A stretch of DNA of 64,000 bases from Asterias rubens (lineage: Eukaryota; Echinodermata; Asteroidea; Forcipulatida; Asteriidae). The notes under the pieces were generated by a model that was given only the letters and a program-made list of their open reading frames with translations, did not search any database and was not told the DNA's origin. Numbering within the stretch: the first letter of the stretch is position 1; each line of letters opens with the position of its first letter. Location: NCBI RefSeq assembly GCF_902459465.1, contig NC_047065.1, positions 16,469,634 to 16,533,633 on the forward strand. The letters run 5' to 3'. Below are positions 1 to 11,323 of this stretch, piece by piece. Both the position numbers and the translations under genes were made by a program.

Positions 1-478
1 TGAATGGTCATTATTGCTGCTTGTGTTATGGGGCCAGGCAATAAGTTGAATGGTCATTATTGCTGCTTGTGTTATGGGGCCAGGCAATAAGTTGAATGGT
101 CATTATTGCTGCTTGTGTTATGGGGCCAGGCAATAAGTTGAATGGTCATTATTGCTGCTTGTGTTATGGGGCCAGGCAATAAGTTGAATGGTCATTATTG
201 CTGCTTGTGTTATGGGGCCAGGCAATAAGTTGAATGGTCATTATTGCTGCTTGTGTTATGGGGCCAGGCAATAAGTTGAATGGTCATTATTGCTGCTTGT
301 GTTATGGGGCCAGGCAATAAGTTGAATGGTCATTATTGCTGCTTGTGTTATGGGGCCAGGCAATAAGTTGAATGGTCATTATTGCTGCTTGTGTTATGGG
401 GCCAGGCAATAAGTTGAATGGTCATTATTGCTGCTTGTGTTATGGGGCCAGGCAATAAGTTGAATGGTCATTATTGCT
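1..478. repeat. 46-bp tandem repeat, 10.4 identical copies
   Basis: The unit starts TGAATGGTCATTATTGCTGC and ends CAGGCAATAAGT. Ten full units plus 18 bases are present with no mismatch seen. The array runs off the left edge, so its full length is unknown. Perfect identity means a young or homogenised satellite or VNTR, or an assembly expansion. It lies on the downstream side of the last visible exon of the minus-strand GDAP1-like gene. Confidence 0.97.
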
Positions 479-752
479 CCAATTTGTTAAGCCGCTTTGT
501 TGCAGCGTGGAGGTGTAACAATGCAAACTCCCAGACATGACGTCAGCGGCATTGTCCTTTGATTCGCACCGTCAACGGCAGAAGTCTTTTTAGTCTTTCA
601 AAACCTTTAGGTTGGGGCCTGATTTTTTAATCGATAATTACGAAAAATTCAGAAGTGTACACATATAAAAATTACATTAAATGGTGAACAAGTGCATTAT
701 AAACAAGTAAAAATACCATTTCCATTGAAAACATTCCGCTCAGGTAGCTGTT
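479..752 (+). repeat. dispersed repeat, second copy at 12428-12682
   Basis: This stretch, with landmarks TTTGTTGCAGCGTGG, GACATGACGTCA, GGTTGGGGCCTGATTTTTTA and TTCAGAAGTGTACACATAT, recurs in the same orientation at 12428-12682. Both copies stop at GTAGCTGTT, only 13-22 bases short of a minus-strand exon: the GDAP1-like exon at 774 and DHRS4 exon 8 at 12696. I see no coding potential. The family is not recognised. Confidence 0.8.
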
Positions 753-773
753 TAACAGTTCAAACTGACTTAC

Positions 774-1920
774 TTAAAATGAAAGCAGGCTTCATTCCCA
801 GCTTAGTCCCCTGGGAGTACTGCATGTCCATGAAAGTCCCAAAAGTAATAAATTCTATAGGAATCGTCTTGAACAGGCGAAGATAATGATTGCATTTCTG
901 ACCCTCAGGCATCTTTTCACTAAGGAACAATGGAGGCACTAAAACAAAAAGGAAAAAAAGAGGGATGGGGTAAATTGAGAAGGGAAGATGGAAACTTCAG
1001 TTTTCTAAGGCACTAAAATTGAGGACAAAATGATTAAATGAGCTGAAAGGCCGAGAACTTGCATGTATGCAGTTTATACTCAGTTCTAGGAGTAGCCAGA
1101 GCTCAAAAGGAAGAAAGTTTAAAGGCACTGGTAGACCTAAAAATTATTCAGGCCTGAAGTTTTTTAATCGTTTGAGTGAAGAACTACCCTTTTCTAAAAA
1201 ACTACTGTCACTTCAGAGGGAGCCTTTTTCACAATGTTTTATACATGTACTATCGACAGCTCTCCACTGCTTGTTTACCAAGTAAGTTTTTACGCTAACA
1301 ATTATTATGAGTAATAACCAATAGTGTCCAGTGCCTTTAAAACTAAGCAGTTACAATGAAGACAATCTTGAGTTGAGTCCTACTTAATTGAGTAATTTAT
1401 TCCATATGTTTCAGCTTTAGTAGAAGGACAATATGGAGGTTTTTGAGATACCATGTACATAAAAGTCAAATTTTTGACTCTCATAAATGGCCGACCATGT
1501 TAGTTCACAAATTAAAAGGAAAACCACGCAATTTCGAGGCATTTTTGTGTTGATCATTGTATTTAACTTTTAAATCATCTTTCTAACCATAATATGCATT
1601 TTATAACAAACGGTTACAAACGCTTTTCAAAGACCAACCCGACCGAGGATCCAAGGCAACGTGTTCCTTTAACCGCTAGGCCATGACACTCCACTGAGAA
1701 ATGACAGGATTCATTATAACTTACATTCTGGGGTGATTTGATCCAGATAGCCTATGATAGATTCAGAGTCGATGAAATGCGTTCCGGTGTCTAAGGCTAG
1801 ACCTGGAACAGTCATTAAGGGGTGTATACGTGCGTACCAAGGCTGCAGTTGCTCCTGTGCCATGATGGCAATTTCTACACTCCTGTACTTTAACTTCTTC
1901 TCTTCAAATGCAAGTCTTGC
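774..1920 (-). CDS. GDAP1-like GST-fold protein, two internal exons (partial)
   Basis: Exons, in coding order, are 1725-1920 and 774-938. The first begins in phase 0 after an AG acceptor and donates with GTAAGT; the second follows TTTTAG and also ends at GTAAGT. Exon 1725-1920 encodes a GST N-terminal (thioredoxin-like) segment: ARLAFEEKKLKYRS, then PWYARIHPLMTVPGLAL, then an acidic-Ser segment FIDSESIIGYLDQ, which is the glutathione-site pattern of GDAP1/GSTs. Exon 774-938 encodes LPPLFLSEKMPEGQK followed by an IPIEFITFGTF segment. This matches the GDAP1 interdomain order (LPMDAYTHG region in GDAP1). In vertebrates GDAP1 is a tail-anchored outer mitochondrial membrane protein of fission. The N-terminal exon was not found upstream, and the C-terminal helical and membrane exons lie beyond the left edge. 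Another GST-like family remains possible. Confidence 0.72.
1117..1346. mobile_element. MITE family A (shortened copy)
   Basis: It begins AAAGGCACTGG and ends CCAATAGTGTCCAGTGCCTTTAA, the terminal inverted repeat of the commonest element in the window. Internally it keeps the CACTTCAGAGGGAGCC and CACAATGTTTTATAC segments. It lies in the intron between the two GDAP1-like exons. Confidence 0.8.
1464..1672. mobile_element. MITE family B (half copy)
   Basis: This is the right half of the foldback element seen complete at 25483-25859 and 59382-59773. It runs from TTTTTGACTCTCATAAATGG to GGCAACGTGTTCCTTTAA. The left arm is missing. Confidence 0.8.
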
Positions 1921-2072
1921 CTACAAATTAAAAACCAATACAATTAATAATAATGAAAGCATTTATATAGCGCCCCACAAAGAACGGAGCGCTTTTAAAA
2001 ACAATTTAGATTATATACACAATGTAGGATTTAAAGCATGGTGAGGTATCAATCAATATTTATTTGGTTTAT

Positions 2073-2439
2073 GGTAACACCATGTGTGTATCTACTTGCC
2101 AGGTAGAGTTTGTTCTTAGAGAACTGTCTTTCTTTATTCTACTACCGCGGAGTAGATTGTTCGGGTGTTCGGGAGACTTCTCAGTTCTGAAGAGAACTGT
2201 CCTGCTTTTTACTTATTACCAGGGCGGATGGTACAGAAAATAGGCTGGGACTACTACTTTAGCTTATAGAATCGTAATTAACTGTACTAGCGCAGGGTCA
2301 GTTCTTAAAATGGTCTCAACGTTTTGGCTAGCTTGCTCTGGTCATCGTCGGGAGACGCGCACATAAAAACATGTTTATGTGCGTGTCTCCCAGACAGAAC
2401 ATACATTACCTAGTAAGTAGAAACACACATGGTGTTACC
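2073..2439. mobile_element. inverted-repeat element, about 45-bp TIRs
   Basis: The left end GGTAACACCATGTGTGTATC is mirrored by a right end finishing in CACACATGGTGTTACC, and the similarity continues about 45 bases inwards. Inside are a smaller hairpin (CACATAAAAACATGTTTATGTG) and the CTCAGTTCTGAAGAGAACTG palindrome. There is no transposase ORF, so it is non-autonomous. Only one copy was noticed here. Confidence 0.75.
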
Positions 2440-2725
2440 GAAAAACAAATATATAATTTAGATTAAATTATGAACTGCAGTATAGTATTTTTGAAGTATT
2501 GTGAGTTTTGCCTAAGTGAGAGAATACACCATTGCTACATTGTAATGTGTACTTTCAGACGCATGAGAAAGACTTCATGCCTGAAGCCTTTCTCAGATTC
2601 AAATGCTTTGTGAAAAAAAATACCCCTCAATGTTTTATAATATCAAAGCTCTCCAGTGCTCTATATAAAATAAGTTTAATGGTCATAACTTGTGGAGCCG
2701 ATAGCCGATCAATCTAAAACCTACA

Positions 2726-2942
2726 GGGCCCAATTTCATGGCTCTGCTTACTGCCAAATTCTGCGCTTACGATCACGATTCCCCGCTTACTTCCAAGTGT
2801 GGAATGCCTAGAAACGTGGAGTGTACGCACGCGCAGAATAAAAAAATCGCCGCAAATCCGTGAAATACGTAAACACAGTATTCCCTGCTTCCGTAAGTGC
2901 CGATTAATTGCTTACGGTAAGCAGAGCCATGACATTGTGCCC
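2726..2942. mobile_element. MITE family D
   Basis: Ends are GGGCCCAATTTCATGGCTCT and AAGCAGAGCCATGACATTGTGCCC, an imperfect terminal inverted repeat. The interior has repeated CTGCGCTTACGATCAC and CCCCGCTTAC motifs. Other copies are at 5268, 24967 and 40812. Confidence 0.85.
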
Positions 2943-3335
2943 AGGTGCGTCAGTCCATGTATATATATGGTTGATCACATTATGTTCTTACACTGCCAGC
3001 AACTGTTTTGCTTAATAGCGAAAACCAATTCTGTAATGTTCCTTTTACACTTATTTCCACTGACTTAAAGTGATTGTAAAGTGACATTGCAGTCATCTGA
3101 GCGATTGAGATTGAATCGTCAGCTGACTCCAACGACAACCCTCAGTACTTTGTGAAATAGACCGATCAATTAGGTTCCGCCCACGACACGCGTGTGAGCA
3201 AGAACACTTGCGCCTCTCCAATGCCTTTCTACACAAATTTTCCGCGTGCGCCAAGCATACGCGCACGCATGCCGGTCTTACCTGTCGGACCCTCATAGCG
3301 TTGTGATTGGTCAATACGCAACGGGGCAAAGCTTA

Positions 3336-3506
3336 ATGGATCTGTCTATTTGGCGCAAGTTACAATTTGAACCTACCCTTTGTGAGAAGAACGATGAGGG
3401 TGCATGGTACAAGGTGGGAGTGGCCATACTGAAAGACTTCAATGTTTACGATATACTCCTTGGAAAGCTTCAGAAGTCCCTGAAAAAAAGTGAAACATGC
3501 AGTTAA
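3336..3506 (+). CDS. unrecognised short ORF (56 codons)
   Basis: An ATG at 3336 opens a frame ending at TAA 3506. The product is charged, with a MDLSIWRKLQFEPTLCEKND start and lysine-rich end; the frame also stays open upstream to 3246. No family was recognised. A CCAAT-type box (GATTGG) lies about 30 bases upstream. The only splice candidate is AAG|GTGGGA within the frame. It could be a small protein, a first exon or chance. It is listed because its composition looks more protein-like than most short ORFs here. Confidence 0.2.
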   Translation: MDLSIWRKLQFEPTLCEKNDEGAWYKVGVAILKDFNVYDILLGKLQKSLKKSETCS

Positions 3507-4226
3507 TTCATTTTAACTTTGGAGATACATGTACTTGTACACCAGCCTCAAGGATTCCAATTTCAAATAAGCATTCAGGAATGTATATGCTTTCTTCTAT
3601 GTATTTTCTTCTAGGTAAAGGGCACCCTGTGAGAACTGCTGCTAAGTACATGTATCAGGTTTGAGCATTGCATTGTCTGTATTAATCCCTGACTCTTTAC
3701 TAGAATTATAATGTACCCTTCCTATAGACGATGTGACCTATGTTTACATTCAAACCGCCCTCTGTTGACAAAACATGTTTCGCCGGTCAAAAAGATGCAT
3801 AGTCATGGTAAGATTGCATACACTTTCTAGCTGGCTGCAAAAACACAACTAGGTTTTGCCCGGATGGTATGCGCGCAAATCATGTTATGGTTTTTGAGTG
3901 ACGTTAGAGGTCACATCGTCATAGATACAACACTCAAACCAAAAAGTTCCAACCTTCAGTGTTCTCCCTTAAAACCCCTTCAAGGTGAGAAGGTACCAAT
4001 AAATCAATCCTCCAATGACAAATTATGCCATTTCTCCAAAGTTGAATGACCTGGAGGAGTTAAATTCCTTGATATGCTAGACTGGACTGTTCCACATAGG
4101 TTGGGGGGGGGGAGGGGTCAGGTCTCAGAGATGTTTTTATTAGAGGGGCAGAATACTACTTTCACACATGTCACACATGTACTATTCTAAGCACATGTTA
4201 TATACAGACCTAGCAAGAACTAACCC

Positions 4227-4468
4227 TCAGGTAAGTGGAGCCTTCTGTAATTTACTAAACCAAGATAAAAGGGGGTCAAATAATCCTAGACGGTAGCTGA
4301 GCATGTTAATGAGTGATTTTAACACATCTTGGATTTTGTTGATATAATATTGGTACCGTCCAGCATCGAAGGAGAATGGGACTGTGGGAGGCTGCCACGC
4401 CCATAAGGGCCTGTCTCTTCCGTCTAATAACAGCACTGGTTCACTAGCCAAATGGTTGTTAAAACACC
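4227..4468 (-). CDS. unrecognised ORF, possible terminal exon
   Basis: A minus-strand frame of about 78 codons follows a CCTCAG acceptor-like site at about 4469 and ends at TGA (4227). It has no ATG near the start, so if real it is a 3' exon. The peptide has three early tryptophans or aromatics (RPLWAWQPP), then FDAGRYQYYINKIQDVL and ends SWFSKLQKAPLT. No family was recognised and no upstream exon was found. The acceptor lacks a good polypyrimidine tract because a hairpin element (4471-4552) lies directly upstream. Confidence 0.2.
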
Positions 4469-4470
4469 TG

Positions 4471-4552
4471 AGGACCAGCGCTGTACTCCTTTTTTCGATC
4501 GGTCGAGATAATGAAAAAAAAAAAAAAAAAAAAAAAGGAATACAGCGTCCAA
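4471..4552. mobile_element. degenerate hairpin element with long A run
   Basis: CAGCGCTGTACTCCTTTTTT is mirrored by AAGGAATACAGCG, with an A run of about 22 bases near the centre. The arms match the outer arms of the intact hairpin at 20423-20543, so this is a decayed relative. No target duplication is visible. Confidence 0.65.
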
Positions 4553-5267
4553 GTCACTGCTTGGGTCTTGATTGGCTTTTTACTAAAGAAATTCAAACTT
4601 AAGGGAAAACCCTGTCCCAAATCTTTGTTCATCAGCTGATCACATTCACAATTATTCCTGAATAAGATGCATTTACTGCCCAAGTACGATTACGGCCAGC
4701 TCATTACGTGATGATCAGGCAGACCCCTTTCCGGCTGATCGCTACTGTCCTACTACTACAGTAGTTGCTAGGCGGAGCTCGACCGACCAATAATGGCCCA
4801 CACATGTTTTGTTGGGGTTGTTGTCAATCTCCCCCCCCCCATACATTAACAAGGCCTACCCCTTTGGTGTGCGTGTGACGTGCGGAAGCAGAGAGCTCCC
4901 AATTCTGCGTGGCTGATGCAGATAACTAACCTCAATCTCAGACTTGAAATCAAGTCTAGTCATGGAATGAAGTTGTGTCATCTGTTCTTATATGCATGGA
5001 TAGATCGCACACTGTATGTGAATTTTAAATCGGGGACTTAATTCTTACTCGAAGTCGAAAAAGTGATATTTTATAAATCTAGAATTGGGACATGCTTCGA
5101 ACACGGGGCGGACATCGAGGGGTTGTTGGTCGTGGAGGTCTAGAAAAGCGATACATTATCGCAACTTGAACTAGTGCAGTGGAGGTTGAGACCAAGGTGG
5201 GGGGGGGGGGGGGGGAAGGTTAAGTTACATTTACAATACAACCCCAACCCAAAAAGTACAGCACACA

Positions 5268-5534
5268 GGGCTCAATTTCATCATGGCTCTGCTTACCGCC
5301 AAATTCTGCGCTTACGATCGTGATTCCCCGCTTACGTGCAAGCGCCGAATTTCTGCGCTAGCCTTGTAAGCGTAGAATGCCTAGTATTAGAATGTGGTCG
5401 TGGAGTACGCACGCGCAGAAGCCCAAATTCGCCGCTAACCCGTGAAATACGCTTGCCGTAAGCACCGAATTCCCTGCTTCCGTGATAAGCGCCGATTCTG
5501 TGCTTGCGGTAAGCAGAGCCATGAAATTGGGCCC
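5268..5534. mobile_element. MITE family D
   Basis: A 267-bp copy running from GGGCTCAATTTCATCATGG to AAGCAGAGCCATGAAATTGGGCCC. It has the internal CTGCGCTTACGATC and CCCCGCTTACGTGC motifs of the family. Confidence 0.88.
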
Positions 5535-6275
5535 AGCACACACACACACGAGTTCGTTCGCCCCCGGCGGCGGTGGCACTGCCACTGGCTGTGGAGGCTG
5601 CTAACAATTAACACTTAACACCTAGCGCCTGTCAGTGTCATGCCTGTGCTGTGGCGGTCCGTTATCTTCAACAAGTAAACCATCATCATTGAGCAATACT
5701 TACCACACTCAGCAAACTGATGCCGCTACTTCTTAAACCACTGACTACACAAGTTCAAACCAGGTTCCACTTTGTTGAACTTGAATGAAAATTTTACAAA
5801 AAGAGGTCAGACAGGCTCACCCATCCCAGCAATAATAAAACCCATCCACCTTCGAGAGCATGCAGCATATATATATAATCACTAGCAGATTCTGGCAGCG
5901 GCCGCGACGCGACCACCAGCAACACGCACATCAAATGCCAAATCAGTCTGGTGCACTTCACCAATAACCATTTTTGATTCACGATGTTTTTTATTTGACA
6001 ACAACCTTCACTTTTTGCAAAGTCAATCTTTATATTTAAAGTTATAACATTCTTTGAAAGGTTGATGAATATAATACAATCTAGCAGTTATCTACCATGA
6101 TTATAATACAAATCATGAAACTGATTAAAACACATTGATTTTGTTAACCCCGTCCGGTCCCCGCAACCACCCCTACTAAAAAATAGATAAATCCAGGTCA
6201 ACAAACTTTTCTACCAGGGTCAGCTCGAGGTCATGTGTAGGATCGGAGCCAGCCGTGTCGATTGAGATTTAAAAA

Positions 6276-7809
6276 ATGGCTTCCCTACTAACGGACACGA
6301 GTGCCGAGGTTCCATTATTTTCGGTCTTACCAGGATCTCAACTCATCAAGCAGGGCGCTGAAGCTAAAGTTTATCGGGGAACTTTTTTAGGGAGGGCGTG
6401 TGTCGTGAAACAACGGTTTAAAAAGAAGTATCGTCACCCAACTCTCGACGAGAAACTGACGGCCAAGAGAACTTCTCAAGAAGTGCGTTCGCTTTTGAGA
6501 TGCCAAAAAGCAGGTCAGTGTGTGGAATGGGGGATTTACTTTACTATAAGAGAGCCAATGATTTACAGCTCAACAAGGTTGGCTATTAATACTTCTACAA
6601 CTATTTCGGTTTCGTCCGGCTATCGTCTCCCGACTATTTCGGTTTCGTCCGGCTATCGTCTCCCGTAACGGGTAGCCGGACGAAACCGAAATAGTTCTAG
6701 GACTCGAGTAGGCTATTAATTAAATATGACGGATTGTGCGTGTCTAATTATGCGTGTCTAATTTTACTTATAGTTATATGATAAACAAATGTATGATAAA
6801 AAAAGTGGACATCTGCTTTTCTGCTCGCCCCACTTGAGTATACAAAAAAGTTGGGCTACTTTTCTGCTACAGAAAAGCAGGTTGAACTGTTGAATTTTGT
6901 TTCTGATGCATTCCACTTTTCTGACTCCGAAAAGCGGATTGAACCCTTTATTATTTAATGTTATCTGTTTAGTATCCATTTGTCTGCTGTTCTTATTTCA
7001 CTATTTAGATAAGCAAATGTTACTTCTTTATTAAACAAATGATGTACACTGACGGTCCGAAAGTTGACATCTGCTTTTCTGGTTTCCTGAAAGCAAAAGT
7101 GTGGATTGAACATTTTGGGCCATTTCAGTTTCTGCATGGGTGGTGGTTGTAAGCCTATTTTATGTTTTTGATTCAATCTGATCTAACAAAAAAAGTCAAA
7201 GGAATCACCACAATTGTTTAAAAAAGGTTTCTAAGTTTATTTTGAACTAAACATAAATGTATGAACTGAATTGAGCCTATTTTCAATATTATATTTCTTT
7301 GTTTATGCTTTGCAGGAATTTCTACACCAACAGTCTACTTTGTCAACTATGTTGAGTATTGCATTTACATGGAAGACTTTGATAACTCTGTTACCGTAAG
7401 AGAATTTATAGAAGACTTTCAGCGCAGATCTGCTCCATTAGAAGAACTTTTCAAACTTGCTGAAGTTGTCGGTAAAATATTGGCCAAAATACACAGCAAT
7501 GACGTCATCCATGGGGATCTTACAACATCGAATATGTTACTACGCCAACAATCGTCTGATTCCAACTTCCAGTTGTCGTCTATCATCTTAATTGATTTTG
7601 GCCTCAGCCAGATTTCAGGTTTGGCAGAGGACAAGGGTGTGGACCTTTATGTCTTGGAAAGAGCCTTCTTGAGCACCCATCCGGACACCGAAGTTGTCTT
7701 TGAGAAGGTGTTATCAGCTTACGGGAAATCTTATGAGAAAGCAGCTGAAGTTTTGAAGAAATTAGAGGAAGTGAGGCAACGTGGGAGGAAGAGGGTTATG
7801 GTTGGCTGA
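6276..7809 (+). CDS. TP53RK: TP53RK / Bud32 atypical kinase of the KEOPS complex
   Basis: Exons are 6276-6513 and 7316-7809, giving 243 residues (human 253). The donor is CAG|GTCAGT and the acceptor TTTGCAG; the phase-1 junction restores a glycine codon. Bud32 kinases work with OSGEP/Kae1 in KEOPS to make the t6A modification of tRNA. The small kinase fold is visible: glycine-loop region [16 protein letters not shown] lysine in [14 protein letters not shown] (K45), catalytic loop HGDLTTSN (D147, N152) and metal-binding DFG (D173-G175). The protein ends in the basic [11 protein letters not shown] tail typical of the family, with no activation segment beyond DFG, as known for Bud32. The two-exon structure matches the vertebrate gene. 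The intron holds a hairpin transposon with an exact 9-bp duplication. The first ATG was chosen because it lines up with the family N-terminus. Confidence 0.96.
6581..6719. mobile_element. hairpin transposon with 9-bp target duplication
   Basis: The element at 6590-6710 is flanked by GGCTATTAA on both sides (6581-6589 and 6711-6719). Arms read ACTATTTCGGTTTCGTCCGG and its complement; the left arm is duplicated in tandem. It is the same family as 20611-20699. It is non-coding and lies in TP53RK intron 1. Confidence 0.9.
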
Positions 7810-7872
7810 TGGTGATTAGAGATTATCAAGTCTTGTACTGGCTTGGACTCTTTGTATTAGCTAGGGGCACTG

Positions 7873-8465
7873 CAGCCGATTTTCACGGAAACGCTCGGAT
7901 TAATCCTAGCTAGACTTTAGAACGAGTAACCCGTCCTAAGTTAGGATGGGTTCAATGCATCCTATTTATTTGGATACGGAACTGAACCCGATCTAAGTCT
8001 AGCCCACCTTGTTGATGTAAATGGCTCTCTTTTAAATTAAAGGAACACATTGGATCGGTCGAGTTGGTCTTAAATAAGCGTTTGTAACTGTTTTTTATAA
8101 AATGCATCTGGGTGGAAAGATGGTGTAAAAGTACGATACAATGATCCACACAAAAATGCCTTGAGGTTGCACGATTTTTCTTTTCCCACGTCGACTAATA
8201 AATGGCCGACTGCGTTAGTTCGAAAATAAAGAAAAACCAAGCAGTTTCGGGGCAAGTTTGTATGGATCATTGTATTCTACTTTTAAAACATCTTTCTAAC
8301 CACAGGCATTTTATAACAAACGCTTTTTATAGACCAAATCGTCCGATCCAAGGCAGTGTGTCCCTTTAACATCGGTCTCATCATCAGCCATTTTCAGCTC
8401 AACAAGGTGGGCTAGTCCGAAGATTAATCCCAAGTTAGGAAGATTTTTGGTGAAACCAACGGCTG
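7873..8465. mobile_element. MITE family F interrupted by a family B element
   Basis: Outer ends CAGCCGATTTTCAC and GTGAAACCAACGGCTG are inverted. The interior has the CCTAAGTTAGGATGGGTTCAA motif shared with 21768-21928. A second inverted pair (AGCCCACCTTGTTGA / TCAACAAGGTGGGCT) and then a complete family B element (8037-8369) are nested inside. Confidence 0.75.
8037..8369. mobile_element. MITE family B (nested)
   Basis: It is bounded by TTAA on both sides: TTAAAGGAACACATTGGATC at the left and GTGTGTCCCTTTAA at the right. It has the family's central palindrome around AATGGCCGAC. It splits the family F element 7873-8465. Confidence 0.85.
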
Positions 8466-8968
8466 GAAACCTTTTAGTTATTGTCAAAGACCAGTATTCT
8501 CACTTTTTGAAAAATTTGGGTGTCAATTGGTCATCGCAGGTGCAAGAGAATAATGAAAGAAAAACACCCACTAATAAATGTCCATGTAGAAAGAAAGATC
8601 CATTATTGGAATAAACAATCTAAGAATCATTTCATGCAGAAATTTTTCTCAGAATTAAATTGTTTTTGAATCTCCCTTTCTGAAACCACTTTCCTTTCAA
8701 GGGAATAGTTTCTGAAAATGGTATACATTATTGACAGCTGCAATACCTCTTACCAAGTCATTTATAATTATGGTCATTAATTTTTGGAATAATTACAAAA
8801 GGTACACCTCCTTCAAGGGCCATGTGCTCTATGACCTCTGACAAAAAGGATGGCACAATTAGTGTCAGCAATACTAATTTGTGGAATCCTTATTAACCTC
8901 AAAAATATACTACTCTATACAATTCAAATTCTGAAATCTCAATCCCAGTAGTTCCAAACATCATAGAG

Positions 8969-9232
8969 CTGCTTAGCGGACACTTTTGTGCTTGCTGATA
9001 CAAGATCCATTTCTTAGCGCTGCTTACTGTAAGCACTCAAAAAGGCATGCTACCAATCTTGCGCTTACTGTATAAAATAGAATGACACCAATGCAAATCC
9101 ATGGTGAAAGCTCAAGCAGTACGCCTAAACTTTTCTTGCCAACCTGTGAAATACACTTATGCTTACGCAAATATTTCTGCTATGTAGTAAGCACAAACAT
9201 TTGTTTTTAAGCAGCACTATTAAATAGGCCCC
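8969..9232. mobile_element. MITE family D-prime (degenerate)
   Basis: Ends CATAGAGCTGCTTAGC and AAGCAGCACTATTAAATAGG are an eroded inverted pair of the element whose intact end is GGGCCCAATTTCATAGAGCT. The interior has repeated GCGCTTACTG and GCTTACGC motifs. Confidence 0.6.
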
Positions 9233-9340
9233 AGAACTTAAAGATCAGGTTTTTTTTTTAAGGACTGCAATCTAGTGCCACAGCAAGTGCCTAATATTTT
9301 GACAAAGTATGTTTGATTGAGAAAAGATCCAATTTATTAC

Positions 9341-9712
9341 AGGAACACGTTGCCTTGGACAGTCGGGTTGGTCTTTGAAAAGCATTTGTAACCGTTTGTT
9401 ATAAGATGCATATGGGTAGAAAGATGTTGTTAAAGTAGAATAGAATGATCCACACAAACACGCCTCTAAATTGCACTGTTTTCATTTTACCCCGTAGACA
9501 ATCACGGTCGGCCATTTATGCGAGTCAAATTTTTGACCCCCCATAAGTGGCCGACCGTGTTAGTTTGCACAGTAAAAGGAAAACCACGCAGTTTCGAGGC
9601 AAATATGTGTGGATCATTGTATTCTACTTTTAAAACATCATTTTATAAAAAATTGTTACAAACCCTGTTTATAGACAAACTAGTCCGATCCAAGGCAACG
9701 TGTTCCTTTAAA
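9341..9712. mobile_element. MITE family B
   Basis: A full foldback running from AGGAACACGTTGCCTTGG to CAAGGCAACGTGTTCCTTTAA. The central inverted pair is around CGGTCGGCCATTTATG and CATAAGTGGCCGACCG. Confidence 0.9.
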
Positions 9713-9945
9713 CCTAAGTGAGCCTAGGATAGTAATACCACTCTTGAAGAAAAACAATTCTCTCTGTGAACACGATTCACAAACTAGTGTTAATTCATAA
9801 ACAAGTGTTTATTTATAAACAAACAGATGTTTGAACTAACCATGTCATATTGTTTTCAATAAAGGCATTGTTAATGTTAGTAAATACTGTTGGCTCAATT
9901 TGTGTCTTCTTTTCACTGTACACCACAAGGGTAATATACCAAGAT

Positions 9946-10301
9946 TTAAAGGCAGTGGACACTATTGGTAATGACTCAAAATAAATATTAGCGTAAAACC
10001 TTACTTGGTAACGAGTAATGGGGAGAGGTTGTTAGTATAAAACATTGTGAGAAACGGCTCCCTCTGAAGTAACAGAGTTTTCGAAAAAGAAGTAATTTTC
10101 AACAAATTCAATTTCGAGACCTCAGAATGAGATTTTGAGGTCTCAAAATCAAGCATCTGACAACACAACTTCATGTGACAAGGATGTTTTTTCTTTCATT
10201 ATTATCACGCAACTTTGTAATTTTATGCATAGGCCTATGTTGAGAAACATCAAAGAGAAGACTGGTGTTTGACAACTACCAATAGTATCCAGTGTCTTTA
10301 A
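9946..10301. mobile_element. MITE family A
   Basis: Bounded by TTAA: TTAAAGGCAGTGGACACTAT on the left and AGTATCCAGTGTCTTTAA on the right. It has an internal palindrome TTTCGAGACCTCAGAATG...GAGGTCTC and no ORF. It lies between TP53RK and DHRS4, which are convergent. Confidence 0.9.
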
Positions 10302-10784
10302 CAAGTACATTTTTATGGTCTTTAATTTGAGTACATGTACATACAGGTAATTACAAAAAGTAACTGCTTATATGAAAGGTCATTCTGATCCTCTCCTTCA
10401 TGCAAAGACACAGAAAATACATAAAGACACAGTATAAAAACACATTTCCAAGACTCGTATTACAAACTAAATTATTTATTTGGTTGTGTTGATAGATTTG
10501 GAAACTTAAATAATTTATAATACTCGGGCATAATTCAAGCAAATAAAAATAGCAGCTAGGTAGTCCATGATCAGATGATGAAATTGTAGTTTTATTGTCT
10601 ACTAAAATCAAAGTTTCATTCCACAAACCAGACATTGAAACTTGTAATAAAAAATGTAAAATGCCTAGATGGAAAAATTCTGAAGAAAATGAGGAAGTCA
10701 GAAGATCCTCAGATATGTTGTGGTCATGATGTATCCAATAGCTATCGTTCCACTGAAAACAGATCATGTTCTTCTCCATCCCTG

Positions 10785-10900
10785 TTCTATTAATACAAAG
10801 GTTGTGGGTTCGATTCCCACCAAAGTGATTTGCCAAACAGTGAATTTATTTTCTTCACAGAACTTGGAAAAATACTGAGTATATAGTGCTATTAAATACA
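10785..10900 (+). mobile_element. SINE-1, tRNA-derived (partial)
   Basis: It contains a Pol III B box (GGTTCGATTCCC) and the SINE-1 body CACAGAACTTGGAAAAATACTGAGTATA. It is truncated at the 5' end, so the A box is missing. Confidence 0.6.
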
Positions 10901-11323
10901 TGATCTTCAGTGTAAGGGTAAAAACTGAATTATGTCCTCAATTCAGTTGAACATTACAAATGGTAGGCAAGGAACAAACACAATTTTCTGATAGGTGATT
11001 AAATTCAAATAGCTAGATTCATGTATCGTTGTTGCAGAGAAAATTAGAATCTGATAAAGTGAGAAAGGATACTTTTAAAACCTTTATCCACATGAAGATG
11101 TGAAAATTACAAAGATTTAAAGGGTTTGGGTAATTTTTGTACGACACAATGTCCACAGATTTATATTACATGTACATCTTCATTCACTGTGAATAGGAAT
11201 TCATGTCATGGCCAAAATCTTGATCTACAAAAGGTATCGAAACCCTTTAAAGAAAAATGTACACATTTGACCCTTGTGATAATGTTGTGTTCTTGACTGT
11301 CGAATCCCTCGTCTTGAAAAAAG

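Noticed and set aside
1-478. Regular repeat array as a CRISPR array
   Set aside because: The whole 46-bp unit repeats without variable spacers, and the window is animal DNA.
6514-6668. In-frame extension of TP53RK exon 1 past 6513
   Set aside because: It is intron and hairpin-transposon sequence; splicing at CAG|GTCAGT joins to a matching kinase exon.
10351-10836. 161-codon minus-strand ORF
   Set aside because: Its start comes from the tRNA-like part of a SINE (GGNRTHNL is a usual translation of a B box), and the rest is AT-rich without motifs.
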